DNA from: Eublepharis macularius
Taxonomy: Eukaryota > Chordata > Lepidosauria > Squamata > Eublepharidae
Assembly (NCBI RefSeq): GCF_028583425.1
Contig: NC_072801.1
Span: 63,317,766 to 63,381,765 of the forward strand
Length of the DNA: 64,000 nt
Direction of reading: 5' to 3'
This document shows, one piece after another, positions 24,301 through 36,400 of the stretch; position 1 is the first letter of the stretch, and the number at the start of each line of letters is the position of its first letter. Below the pieces are notes generated by a model. It worked only from the letters and a program-made list of their open reading frames with translations, had not been told where the DNA came from and made no database searches. The translations under genes and the position numbers were made by a program.

Positions 24301-26985
24301 GAATTTTCACTGCACCTCATCTGCGAAGGACCAGAATTAAATATGCAATCCTTTACAGTTAATCCTATTGACTTTTAAAGAACTTCCCCCTCCCAGCTTT
24401 GAAGCAAGATTCCAAGTCAAAAGGCGGGAGTTCACAGCCATGAATAAGCCTGAACTTCCTGCACATTAAGGGGATTGAAGATGCCCTGGTAGGGGTTGGC
24501 TGTTATGCTGGATGGTGGCAACCAGTATTGAAAGGGGAGTGGCAGGACAGGGCAGGGAGGAAAGTCCCAGCCCACTGTCCATTTGAACCATGCTTGACGT
24601 TGGTTGGGAGGCAACAGAACTGAGTGGGGAGTCAGTGCCTGCAGTAGCTGAGGATTATGGTATAGACCTGAGGGGCCTTGTTGGGGAACGGGGCTTGGCA
24701 GAAATGGCATTCTCGTTGACCTTCTGAGCAAAGCACATCAGCAAGCCATCAATATTCATTGATTGTGGCCTTCAGCCTGTTCCGAGGTGGTGGGATGCCC
24801 TCCTGCTCCCTGATAGGAGGCAAACTCCATGCTGGGGGTTAATAGAAAAGGGATGGAAAATAGAACGGCCAGTGCGGTAAGACCCCTGTATAGGTCTGTG
24901 GTCCATCCTCTTCAAGAGCACTGTACACAGCTCTGATCCAGAGGAGTTAGCCATTTTAGTCTGTAGTAGCAAAATAGTAGAGTCCAGTAGCACCTTTAAG
25001 ACTAACCACGTTTACTGTAGCATAAGCTTTCAAGTTCTCTTCGCCAGATGCATCTGACAAAGAGAACTGTGGTTCTCGAAAGCTTATGCTACAGTAAAGT
25101 TGGTTAGTCTTAAAGGTGCTTTACTATTTTGTATACAGCTTAAAGGTGCTTTATTATTTTGTATACAGCTCCGGTCACTGTATTTCAAAAAAGATATTGC
25201 AAAACTGGGAAAAGTGCAAATGGAGGGGTTGGAGCACCTTTTCTATTAAAGAAGGCTAAAGAGATTGGGCCCTAGAGGTCCAAGCTAGCTCAATTTTGTC
25301 ATATCTCAGAAGCTAAGCAGGGTCAGTCCGGGTGAGTACTTGGATACCAAGGACATCCAGAGTCACTATGCAGAGGCAGGCAATTGCAAAACCACCTCTG
25401 AACATCTCTTACCTTGAAAACCCTACAGGGTTGCCTTAAGTCATCTGCAACTTGATAATGCTTTCTACCACCAGAGTCTAGAGCTTTGCAGCTTAGAAAA
25501 AGGATGACAAGATGGAGTGGCATGTGGTAGAGTTTTATAAAAGCACGTATGGAGTTGGAGAAATGAAACAGAGAACTTTTCTCTCTCCCCTAATACAAGC
25601 ACTCGTGGGCACTCAAGGATTTTGCCATGCAATAGATTCAGGACAAACCGAAGGAAGTACTTCCTAAATTGTGGAATTCACTGGCAATGCATGTAGCGAT
25701 GGCCCCTTACATAGATGGCTTTAGAAAGTGATTAGACAGATTCATGGAAGAGAGATCCATCAATGGCTACTAGTCATGGTGACTAAAAGGGGCCTTCACA
25801 TTCAGGGACAGTAAACCTCTGAACTTCAGGGAAAGGCGCTGGCTTCTCTGCCTTCTTTGTTGGTCCTTCGGGGCACCTAGTTGGCCACTGTGTGATGCAG
25901 GATACTGATCTAGATGGACCACCCATCTGATTCACCTACTCTGACTGTAGCATAACTCCAGTTCTTCTCGCATCCCTTTCCCTTTCCCCCACCCCTGCAG
26001 GCACTGGCTGACAGCTACCTACACCCAGTTCGCAGTTCCCTACTTCATCTACGACATCTATGCCATGTTCATGTGCCATTGGCACAAATACCGGGTCAAG
26101 GGGCACGAGGCAGCATCAGGGTCAGCAGGAACACGATCCCTGCGCACTGTAACCCGCGCCTACTTGCACAAGGAATTCCTCATGGTGGTTCACCACCTCT
26201 TCATGGTGCTGGTCTGCTTCCCCGTGTCTGTGGTGAGTGTGGCTGGGGAAAGCGCATGATGCACCCCCCCCCCTTGGGGCACAGAAGGGATTCTCTGTCC
26301 TTGAGAGCTGCTCCCCAGAATGGTCCCTCCTCTCCAATGTCTCCCACTGCAGCTGTGGCGCCAAGGCAAGGGCGATTTCTTCCTGGGCTGCATGCTGATG
26401 GCTGAACTCAGCACCCCTTTTGTTTGCCTCGGCAAGGTCCTCATCCTGGTAAGTACGTCCTGACTCTGCTGGGTTTTCTGGGGAGAGAAGGCAATCCAGT
26501 GGGGCAGAGCAGTGTCTTCTGTGAAGAAGAGAAGCGCCTGGCAAGCAATAGGGGAACCGTTCCGGTTTGTGAAAAGGAAACTGAGTTTGACAGAAGAAAA
26601 GGTGGGGTGGGGGTCAGAAAAGGCTCCTCTGAGTCTGGTCGCTCTCTCAGTTCTCTCCCTCTCTCTGCAGTACAAGCAGCAGCACACCCTTCTGCATAAG
26701 GTGAACGGGGTATTCATGCTGGTGACCTTCTTCTGCTGCCGGATCCTGCTCTTCCCATACATGTACTGGGTATATGGGAAGTACGTTGGACTTCCCCTCT
26801 ACCGTGTGCCCTTCTCTATCCCCGCTGAGTACAACTTGGGATCAGCAGTCCTCATGGCACCCCAGCTTTACTGGTTTGGCCTCATCTGCCGGGGAGCATT
26901 CCGTGTCTTTTCCCGTGCCCGGAGTGCCGCGAAGGAACAGGCATTGCGAAATGGGCACAGGCCAGAAGCACAGGGGCTGGACTGA
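21178..26985 (+). CDS. TLCD3B: TLC domain-containing protein 3B
   Basis: A multi-pass membrane protein of the TRAM-LAG1-CLN8 family, linked in mammals to ceramide metabolism and cone photoreceptor function. Five coding exons with GT-AG borders keep frame: 21178-21302, 22408-22491, 26001-26232, 26353-26448 and 26671-26985, giving 283 residues (about 274 in human). It starts MFHALVAGGIVFPGLFLLSK; the block RLVSSVQAIMAS, the segment YFIYDIYAMFMCHWHKYRVK, HKEFLMVVHHLFMVL (with the conserved His pair), GKGDFFLGCMLMAELSTPFV, and YKQQHTLLHKVNG match the human protein closely. It ends HRPEAQGLD. TLCD3B is expected to be in the endoplasmic reticulum or Golgi. The neighbour FIMP lies tail to tail downstream, as in mammals. 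No frame damage is seen. Confidence 0.96.
24945..25170. repeat. Fold-back repeat with a 30-bp tandem duplication at one end
   Basis: An inverted repeat of about 162 bases (24970-25131) centred on a GATGCATC-like core; the arms share AGCATAAGCTTTC / GAAAGCTTATGCT. The right end is duplicated: 25111-25140 and 25141-25170 differ by one base. Same family as the copies near 5.4, 36.4, 45.7, 47.8 and 48.1 kb. Confidence 0.8.
25278..25475 (+). repeat. 5S rRNA-derived SINE
   Basis: The block ATCTCAGAAGCTAAGCAGGG and GTACTTGGAT match the internal promoter region of 5S rRNA, followed by the typical tail with GAGGCAGGCAATTGCAAA and CCTTGAAAACCCTACAGGG. Inserted in the third TLCD3B intron upstream of exon 3. 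Confidence 0.85.
25640..25955 (+). repeat. CR1 LINE 3' end
   Basis: Contains GGCTTTAGAAAGTGATTAGA, ATCAATGGCTACTAGTCATG, TTGGCCACTGTG and GATCTAGATGGACCAC, which are standard segments near the 3' end of reptile and bird CR1 elements. Confidence 0.8.
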
Positions 26986-27658
26986 TCTCTACCCTGACCT
27001 TCAACCACAGATGGACAGAACACATTTTCCTCTAACTTATTTATTTATTGGGGATGCGGGAGGGACTGGAGTATGGGGGGAGTGGACTCTTGAGGCCAAA
27101 AGGGGACTTGGAAGGGGGCTGGAACGAAGTGTTCAGGGGGGCATAACACCGCAGACTGGGATCCTCTGGTTTCTTATGGGATTCACTTGCCAAAGGCAAC
27201 TCTAATTATAAGCAATTTTGGAGTTTCTTGGGGTGGGGTGGGGTGGGGTTGAAGTTAGGGTCCCAAGCCAAAGGAGAATACATGGGATCTCTCCTGTAGG
27301 GAGACTTTCAGTCCAGGGTTTTTAAAAGGCCAAGAACAGAGTATGGCTGAAGTTTCTCTGGGGTTGTGAGACAAAACAAAGGGGCCGTGGGGGTGTTGCG
27401 GGTTCTGCCAAGCCAAACAAAAAAAACCCAAAGTGTTAATTTGCAGTATTCCCAACTTTTTGCAGCATCCCAATGAGGCTGGCCCCAGGTTGATCCGGGC
27501 ATATGCTAGGCAAGGATACCTCCAGCCATTTGTGTGGGAAGACACTAGTAATATGATGGGGGCAGACAGACAAAAGGGGATTTTCTTTGTTATTAACCAT
27601 AGGACATACAGGATCTCCAGTATTATTCAAGGTGCTTAGGGATTTTCATAGGATGCCC

Positions 27659-27664
27659 AATAAA
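27659..27664 (+). terminator. TLCD3B: Proximal polyadenylation signal of TLCD3B
   Basis: AATAAA 670 bases after the stop codon, just before an A run. Confidence 0.5.
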
Positions 27665-28000
27665 GAAAAAAAAAACCCAAGAATTTTTGGGTGCTGCTTA
27701 AATAGGAAGTAATCTTCAGTATTACCGGGGTGCCACCCACCAGGAACATCCCAAATTGCACAGGGTAATCTTGCATACTCTTTGCAATGGGAAGGTGACC
27801 AGAGGGGTGCTTCCTAACCACTATCAGGCCCCCAACTAGCAATAACCAAGTAGGGGAGCACCTGCCCCCTTGCCGCCTTCTCTTCTGTTCAGCGCACAAC
27901 CCCCTTCGCTCCTCCCTCCTAGAAATCCCCACTCCACCGGGCAGGGGGTCCAGCTGTAAATAGGGGGTGGGGTGTATTTATAACCTGAAGTCTGCAAAGT

Positions 28001-28006
28001 ATTAAA
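28001..28006 (+). terminator. TLCD3B: Distal polyadenylation signal of TLCD3B
   Basis: ATTAAA about 1.0 kb after the stop codon, about 200 bases from the convergent FIMP signal on the other strand. Confidence 0.4.
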
Positions 28007-28200
28007 GGAGCCTTTATCTAATGCCAGCAGAGGGCCACATTGTTGTCTTTATTGCCCTCCCCCCCCCCCGAGCTGTCCACGGAACCTACAGTGCTAAATG
28101 GGGGTTTACAAGCTGTTAAAACTTGTGAGCCTCCTCCATAAACACGTTTCTTTATTCCAACCCTCCTGACTGGACCACAGGCCTCACAAACTGTGAGTGC

Positions 28201-28206
28201 TTTATT
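28201..28206 (-). terminator. FIMP: Polyadenylation signal of FIMP
   Basis: AATAAA on the minus strand about 75 bases after the stop codon. Confidence 0.5.
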
Positions 28207-28281
28207 GTACAGGAGTGATGCCGGAAGAAGGCAAAGGGTGTTCCAGATGGCCGTGGAGCAAAATCTGATCTTCCAAAGTTT

Positions 28282-30103
28282 TTACGCAGCCCCTTTTTTG
28301 CCAAGCCTGAAAGAAGAATGGAAATTAAAAGGGTGGAAGCAAATCATCACCTGCAATGACTGGGGAGGTGATGTTGGGGAGAGCATATGCTTGCAGCAAA
28401 TCACACAGTGCAACACGTACACTTTAGTGCAGATCTGATAGAGGAAGAGCAGAAGGATGAGCACGATGGAGCCTACCAGGATAAAGCGCAACTGCTGCGG
28501 GAAGGTGCCTGTAGGGGACAGCAAGAGGGAAGGGTTATTTGTGGGAGCTCCTTGACCATAGACTAGCCACCACCCACAAAACCCTGCCTGAAGCCGGAGC
28601 AGCAGGGCAGCAGAGCTCCTTGTGGAGGGGACTGAGTCTCACTTGGGGCAACAAAGGCAGGCTCTTCTCCAATAAGCTTATAAACAGCAAGGATCTTCTC
28701 TTTATCGGAGTCTGGATAATCAAACCAGAGCGATGGGTGTGATGAAGACACCTTTATTTCCTTCACACGGCCCAATTCTTCTTTAGGTTCTGTAGCCCAG
28801 AGAAGCCTCCATCAATGACAGGTCAAGAGTATGGGGGGAGGTGTTAATTCTTTTAATTTATGAGAACATTCATGGGTTGTTTGGAGAGTTTCCCATTCAG
28901 TGTTTTCCCAAGAACATCACTGGATTATTATTAGCATCTCTGCCAGTTCCGATTTAGGCCCTTTACACGTGTGTTGTTTGGCCCAACTTAGATCCTATTG
29001 GGGAGCGTGGTGGTGGGGCTCCTCCTCTGTTTCCCCCACAACATTGTGGTGCTTCTGCGCACCACCAAGTTTTCCCTAGTATTTCCTACAATCTTTCCCT
29101 AACTCTGCGTTGATCTTCAAGGAAAGATTGCAATGAAAGCAAGCAGGGTGCTGTCTGTGTTCTTTCTCCCACCCTAATACCTATTACTCCACCACTGGAG
29201 GGGCCTTTTGAGTGTTTAATCAGTAGCTAATGTATCAATAATGGTATGTCTGTAACTAGTGCCAAAATCCCCTGGAAAAAGCTCCTGCCCCCAATGGTAC
29301 AGGGTAAATGGGTATGTTGGGACCCGGGCAAAGGAAACCTGGGGAAGCCCACCTGCTGGAAGATTTTGCACTGGTTTGGCATTTGCAATGACATTGGACC
29401 TTCCTACAACAAAGCAGTACCATGTGGAAGGATATTTTCTAGCCCCCATTATGCTGGTGGAACAGGCATCCCTTCCGTTATTTGACTGGAAGAGATACCA
29501 TGAAGGACAAGGATATGTTCCTTGGCGCAATCTAGACTGCAAGATAGGTAAGTCATTAGTATTGGATGATATAATAATACTAGCAGGACCTCACCAGCAA
29601 TATTTTCTACTGGGCATCTACAGGATGCCGGGGAGGTACAGAGATGTTTTAGTAACCATATCATTCAGGTTCTTATGTAGTGAGATTTAAAACTCATTTC
29701 AAAAGACTTTGCCCTTTCCATGGAGTTAGTAGAGCCAGTAAAGAGTTTTCTGCAAAAAAAATTTAGAATTGATGGCTACAAATCTCTACCCCCTACCCCC
29801 TTAAAAATGCAGTTTCTAGGATTCCTTGGGGGGAAGCCACAACAGTTTAAAGCAGTATGTACTCAAACATACCCAAGGTGAAGTCCTACTGCAGCCAAAC
29901 ACTCCATAGTACTAAATGAGATCCCCTACCTATGGTTGAGTTTTGCTGCAGGGGGTGCAAATGGGTGTTAAATTATTGGGTGATATGGTACAGGTGGATG
30001 TGCGCTCACCTGTCACATGTTGGGTGTCAGCCAGGGTCACTATAGTGAACTTTGTGAAGATGTACAGGAGACGAAGTAGCAGAAGTTCCCCTTGGTTCAG
30101 CAT
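28282..30103 (-). CDS. FIMP: Fertilization-influencing membrane protein homologue
   Basis: A small type I membrane protein; in mouse FIMP is a sperm protein needed for full fertility. Three exons keep phase: 30010-30103, 28643-28789 and 28282-28508. Exon 1 encodes MLNQGELLLLRLLYIF, a hydrophobic leader. Exon 2 carries WFDYPDSDKEKILAVYKLIG, the part I match to the mammalian FIMP core. Exon 3 has a transmembrane stretch (LRFILVGSIVLILLLFLYQ) and then a cysteine-containing tail, for 155 residues in all; mammalian proteins are shorter. A further intron in exon 3 is possible because a strong acceptor (TTCTTTCAG) lies at 28307, which would change the tail. It is convergent with TLCD3B, as in mammals, which supports the call. 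The start lies only about 170 bases past the MVP polyadenylation signal. The identity relies on my memory of the human sequence and on synteny. Confidence 0.7.
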
Positions 30104-30272
30104 TGTAGTTCTCTTACTCCCCCACATTCTATGACCTCACAATGTATGCCTTCCCCCCCCCCCCCGCTCCATTCTTTTTCCTCCCTTTTTCAAAAAACGA
30201 TCACGTTCCCAGAAAAAGAGCACCCTAGCACTGTCAAAAAGACAAGGCAAGAAATTGTATGGGACAGAAGAC

Positions 30273-30278
30273 TTTATT
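30273..30278 (-). terminator. MVP: Polyadenylation signal of MVP
   Basis: AATAAA on the minus strand 210 bases past the MVP stop codon, just upstream of the FIMP start exon on the same strand. Confidence 0.65.
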
Positions 30279-30487
30279 GTAGGCGATTCTTTTTCCCCCT
30301 TCTTATAATCAGCAAGCAACAACTGGAGAAAGAAAACTCGTAAGACAGAAGGAAACAAAAAAAACACATTCAAGTGAAGGCACATTCAAGGGGGGAAGCC
30401 CCAAACGAAAAGGAAGACTTGCCCCAGCCCCATCGATCTCTAAGGCACTCAGAAGCTTGGCAGGGAGGTGTGTATTGCCAGCGTCCA

Positions 30488-33400
30488 TCAGGTCTCAGAA
30501 GGCTTGGGAAGAATCCCCAACAGCCCTCCTGCAGCTGTAAAAAGATTAATCGGGGAGGAACCATCTGTGATGAGTGTGGAGTGGATGCCCAAGCCCTGGA
30601 GCAGTTTTGCCTGAAAGAGAAATAGAAAGTGAGACTCGGTTATTGCTCAAACAAACAAACAACCCACCCTTCTTCCTACCACCCATTCTCTGGCAACAGC
30701 TCTCTTTCTTTGGCCCTTTACTCCTCTGCCGGGACCCTGTGGAAAGAGCCACCTCCACATTTCCCAGACCTCACTTCTCACCTGAATCTCAGGCCCAGCC
30801 ACGGCAATGTCACGGATGGTGTTAGCCCCCATTGCCTTTATCACCGCCTCAAATTTCTTCACTTCAACGGTAGCCAAAGCTTCTGCACGGGATACGTCCA
30901 GATCAGCCTGAGCCTTGGAGAAGCGGAGCTCCTGCTCCCGAGCCTGAGACAGGCGCTGCAGTTCTGAGGCCTGCGAGGATCGAGGCGGGAAAGGGAGAGA
31001 GTGTAAAACCCTTTCCAGTGTCACACGGGACCCGCTTCAACTGGAATAAAAGCTGAAGCGAAGCCCACCAATATCAAGAACACCGCTCTAGGGGAAAATG
31101 CCTACAAAATTCTTCCCACCTCTGGAATGGCCAGAGTCAGTCCTAGGGCTTCAAAAGCGAATGAATCACAAAATACTTTATATTAACACTGATTAATATG
31201 TACAGCAATTGCGCTCACATTGAATGAAAGCCACATAGCTCCAAAGGGGAACATGTAAGAACTTTGTTTATAGAAGTAGGATCGCAATAGCTTTCCATAG
31301 GAAAGAGGGGCAGTTGAAAGAAATTATTTCTGGAATTCATTGCCACAGCAGGTAGTGCTGGCCGCTTTGGAAAGGAGGTAAACAAATTCCTAGAGAATAG
31401 CCATTTAGGCCTTATAGCCATGATGGTTAAATGGAACCTCCATGTTCAGAGGCAGCAAACCTGAAAGCCAGGGTTGGCAGCTGATTGGCCACTGAGAGAA
31501 ATGAGGATGTTGAACTAGATGGACCACTGGTCCAACCCAGCACAGTGGTGCAGTTAAAAGAAAATTGAGAATTTAAAAAAATGGAGAGAATAAAGAAGGC
31601 TTGAAAGCAATGTGGGGATAGGATAGCAATTACCATGTTTTTTAAAGGATGTAGATTCCCCCCAACCCCGCTTTCTAGTACAGTCTCAGAGCTGAGTGGG
31701 AGACAAAACAATTCAAGGAGGGACAAGCAGGACTCACAGTCTCAATGGTTGTTGCTTCCGCCTTCAGCTTGGCCTGCAGGACTGCTCCTTCACCCTCAAT
31801 CCGGGCTGCCTCTGCCCGTGACTGGGCCTCAGCCTTCGCAGCTCCAGTGCTCTCAACCGCCGTGCTACAGGAAAGGGGAGAGAACAAAGATGGACGCTGC
31901 CTTGCTGCCAAGAGGAGCTGAGCCCACCTGGCCCTGTCAGCCTCCGTCCTCCCACCTCAGTGCTTCCAACTCCAGCAGCTCCTTCCGGGCCCGTTCGGCC
32001 TCAGCCTGGTCAAGGATTTTCTGCCGCTCCAGACGTCCCCGTGCCTCTTGCTCCAGTCGCTCCGCTTCATGCCTGAGACATGAGAGAAGGAACCAGAGAC
32101 AGAAAACTGAAAGAGGAAAATTTTATCTATGTCAGGTGTCCTTAGGAGGCAGCCCTTCAGGAGAAAATTGGGGTGGAATAGCTTGAAGGAGGAAGGGTGG
32201 CCACAATCCCATAGTTTGGAACGTTCAAAAAGAGAAAATCAATAAGGAGCAGACTCCTAGCAGTACCAGAAGTTTGGAAAGTAATACTTTAATGGGCCCA
32301 AGAGATCTAGAAATGGGGAAGGGCTGAAGGTCATAACTTTGATGTTGAAAAGCCTCCATGTTGTGGGAAGGGATCTGGATACAGCTGCTGTGCCCTGCCC
32401 CACCATTTTCCTGAGAGAAATCGAGCTGATTTTAGCCAGAGGCAGGGAGGGGGACACACAAGAAACAGATACTCTTATTGTTCCTGTCTTTTCTTTCCAA
32501 TTGGTGGCTGGGGCAGGGGGGGCTATAAATGAAGTAAATAAATAGCAGAAACTTCCAGGCAGGCAAGCAATTTGTCAGAGAAATGGTGTGATAAAAAAAG
32601 GATCAGGCATTCTCTAAACTGCCCCCCCTCCTCAATGCTGCTTTTCAGTGCTGATCTGAACATCAGAGGAGCAAGTTACAGAGGTCTCACATAACTCCAT
32701 CCAAAGACTCCAAGCAGCGGCACAGCCCCTCTGCCCCTCCTCATAACTGGACGTGAGAAAAATTACGCAAAACAAAGCTTAAGCATAGTGCTTTTGCATA
32801 ACCAATACAAGCCAAAGAGATGACATTTTCTTTGGCATAGTTTTCATCTCCTATTTAAAAATGCTAAGAATGCACAACTCTGGGCGCATTGATTCCCAAT
32901 CATTCCAGGAGGAGACTGGTTGTGCCAGGGTGTTCTGGGGTCAAGCACAGCAGGGGGAGAGATCAGGGACAACGGTGCTAACAGAGAGGGGGGCGGGAAA
33001 GGAGCTGTGCAGTTTGGGCCAAGGAACTGCCAGATTATGTGCCGTTGCTGCAGTCTTGCCTGCGACTGGTTCCCCTCCCGCTAGAACAATTCAATACCGA
33101 GCTGCTGCCTCCTGAGAGTTGGTGGTGATTTCGATCGCAAGCTGGACACTGCGTTGGAGGGCATCCCGAGTCCTCTGGTCCACCGGCTCCACGCTCTGAA
33201 TGTCAACACTGCTGATGATAAGGCCGTTGGGGGCAAAGCGCAGGGAGGTCCGCAGTGTCCCTTCGGCGTCAAAGCCAAACACAGCCGCACAGATGAGACG
33301 GTTGGAGTTCTGGGGACATTTATTTCAGCAAATGTGAGCAATTTATGCTCACCATCACAAAGACACCGAAGCCAATGACAAATTTCAGGTCGGCTAGTAC

Positions 33401-36400
33401 CATTCATACTATTATGTAGAACAAAACAAAATAGCACTCTTCTCCCCACCTGGATGGTGTTGTGGCTAGTTCAGTGGGCCAGCCCATAACAACAACTACT
33501 AGGCAGAGGAGGACAAATATCACCTCTTACCCATCCATCTCACATGTGGTAATGGCTCTTCCTCAGCTCAAAGGAACTGCCTACAAGATCCAGCTGGCAC
33601 AGGACTTTCAGGAGTACCCCAGGCAGGGGGCAGGGAAGGACACAGCACTGCTGCCCGCTCTCAGACCCCAATGCTCTACAATCCAGCCAAGAAGAATGTA
33701 GACGAAAGAGCTGCCTACCTGTGTTCAGGGCAAGAAAGAGGCAAAGAAGCTGATGGGAATGGGCAACTTACCTTGTGGAAGTCGTCAAATGTGACAGCGG
33801 CCACAGCCCCTCGGATGCGTGAGGCCACCGTCTTGCAGGCATCACCTACAAAATCCAGGACACTAAAGAGGCAGGAAGCCTCAGCAGCAGCAGGGATCTC
33901 AAAGTGCCTGGTGGGAAAAAGAAACGAATACTAGATGTTGTTGCTGTTCTCAAAGAAGACAGCAGCACTTAGCCAAGATGTCTTCCACACAGGGAGGGGG
34001 TTTTGTAGTTTCTCCGTTGCTGGTGCAGCTGCAGGTTAAGCACAGAAGCCGCAGGGCTTCCACATGGCAGGTTTCCTACCATTTCCAATCCCCTGGAATT
34101 TGTCACTCCCCTCCTCCCCTGGGCCAACAGGGTTCTTGCAATTTTTTAAAAAAGAATCAGCTCTAGAATATCGTATCAATATACCGTTGTAATGATAGGT
34201 GTAGCAGGTTCCCTGAAATCCCAGGATTTTTTTAAAAAAAGAAAGTAAGTCTCCAGCCCCTTTCCTTACAAAGATATGCTTTTTTTACTTGTATCTCTGC
34301 AAGGGAGGGGGCTAAAGACTTACTTTTTAAAAAAATGAAAATTCAGAGAACACTTCTTGGCACAATGGTCTATCAATATAGCAAGTTTTATAGCCCCCTA
34401 GTGGTGGGGGGGAGGAAATGGCTGCTTCAAGGACAACGTCAAGGAAAATGGCTGCCAGGTGAACCAGAAGATCCGAATTTTCTCTCACACACAGAAACCT
34501 TCCTAGCTTTACTACAAACTTTCCCAAAACTTCAGAACAAAGCAGGTTTGAGAAAGAACAGAGAAAAGCCAGGAAAACTCCCAGAATGCACCACTATGCT
34601 GTCTGGAAGAAAGAAAAAAAATTGGTTTTCTAAAAGCATTGAACTTGGACCAGATAACTAGGTTTGTCTGGTCACCCCAACAACCAGGATGAGGTGGCCT
34701 CCTGGTACTTACTGTTTTAGTATACACATGAGCACTTCCAACCTCAGAGCAATGACATCACTTCTGGCAGTGACATCATCATGCTCCTAATGGGAATGTT
34801 CTGAACGTGAACCTTCTGGAAGTGACATAATTGCGCCGGCTGGGAGAGCAGGCCCCACCCGCTTGCCCAGGTTGCCTGATCAGCAGACACAGGAGCGAAC
34901 TGCTGGGAGTTTGCCTGCCACTGGAAGGAACCTTGCAAGCCTCCAGATGACTCATGTGGAAGGCATTCCAGACTCAGAACATACACGGGGCAGTCTTAGT
35001 GATTCTGAGGCCCTGGCCAAAAGTCCAAAACGGGGTCTGGAATCACAATCTCTCTCATACACACATACACACTCACACCCTGCCACCACCTGCAACGGGG
35101 CCAAGCAAGGAGAGGCCCTCACCCCATACAGGGTGGGCAGGTGCCCGATCCCCAGATGGGGCAGGTGCAAGTGGCAGCAAGAACCTGCTCTTTTTCTTTT
35201 CTCCCCTGTTTTTAGGAGGCAGGGCTAGGATTACCAGCTCCAGGTTGGGAAACTCCTGGAAAATTTGGGGGGGGGGGAATCGTGGAGAAGGTAGGGTTTG
35301 GGAAGGGGAGAGACCTCAATGGAGTATAATGCTATAAAGACCACCCTCCAAAGCAGCCATTTTCTCCAGGGGGACTGATTTCTGTGGCCTGGAAATCAGT
35401 TGCAGTTCCAGGAGATCTTCATCCGCAAACCTAGGCAGGGCTATGGGCAGTCAGGTCCCACCCCCCAAGCACGAGGCCCAGGGCTGCTGCCCGTTACCCA
35501 TTGGCTAAGACCGCCCCTTCCTCCACATATACCTGCTTCTCTGTCTTTCTTTAGCGGGATGTCCAGCAATTTGGGAATGGGGCTGTAGCATCCAGCAGAG
35601 TATTCGATCTTTCCTGATGAATGCTTGTATTTGCATCCCCACTTATTCAATCCCCCAAGCCAATTCTTCCTGTCACACTCCCTCCCTTCCCTCCAAGCCC
35701 CATCACACTATATATTACAAATGAATTCAACACGTTGGAATGCTTAAATCTTGCTGGCAGAATAAGGCATGCAGGGTATTCAGGAATATCTACTACTATA
35801 AAGGGCAAGCCGTATTGGTGACGACTCACTTTTTATTCTTGCACAGGTGACGGGAAACACTCACCAGTTGTAGGCCAGCTGGAGCTGTAGGCGGGCATGA
35901 TCCGCTGTCTCAATAGTGACAACATCTGTGCAGAAGTCAGGCCCCAAGAGGAGGCAGATGGCACGGCGGGCATGGGGGCGCTTAGGCCGTCCCCCAGACA
36001 GACTCAGCACTGTGAATTGTTCATCTGGGCCCAGAAGCACTAGTTCTGGCCCAAAAACCACCCTGAGAAGAAGAAAAAGAGAGACGCCGACCCTTAGGCT
36101 GGAGATAATCTCAGAAAGAAAAAGGCATGCTTGTGCCCCTCTCCTCTATGAACTTCCTTGGCACTTAAGGCTGCCCAATGAAGCCCCCTGTTTCATCACA
36201 CACAGTAGCCAGATTGGTCTCACTCAACCATGACCACCCCCAGAACTTCTCTGGATGATGAAACAGGGGGCTTCACTGGGCGACCTTAAGGGCCAAGGAA
36301 GTTCATAGAGGTGGTATATGGCCTCCTCTCTCCTGGAATCCCAGAAGCTGGGAAAAAGGATGCTCATTCTGTTTATTTTGGAAATCAGCTCTATGAAGTA

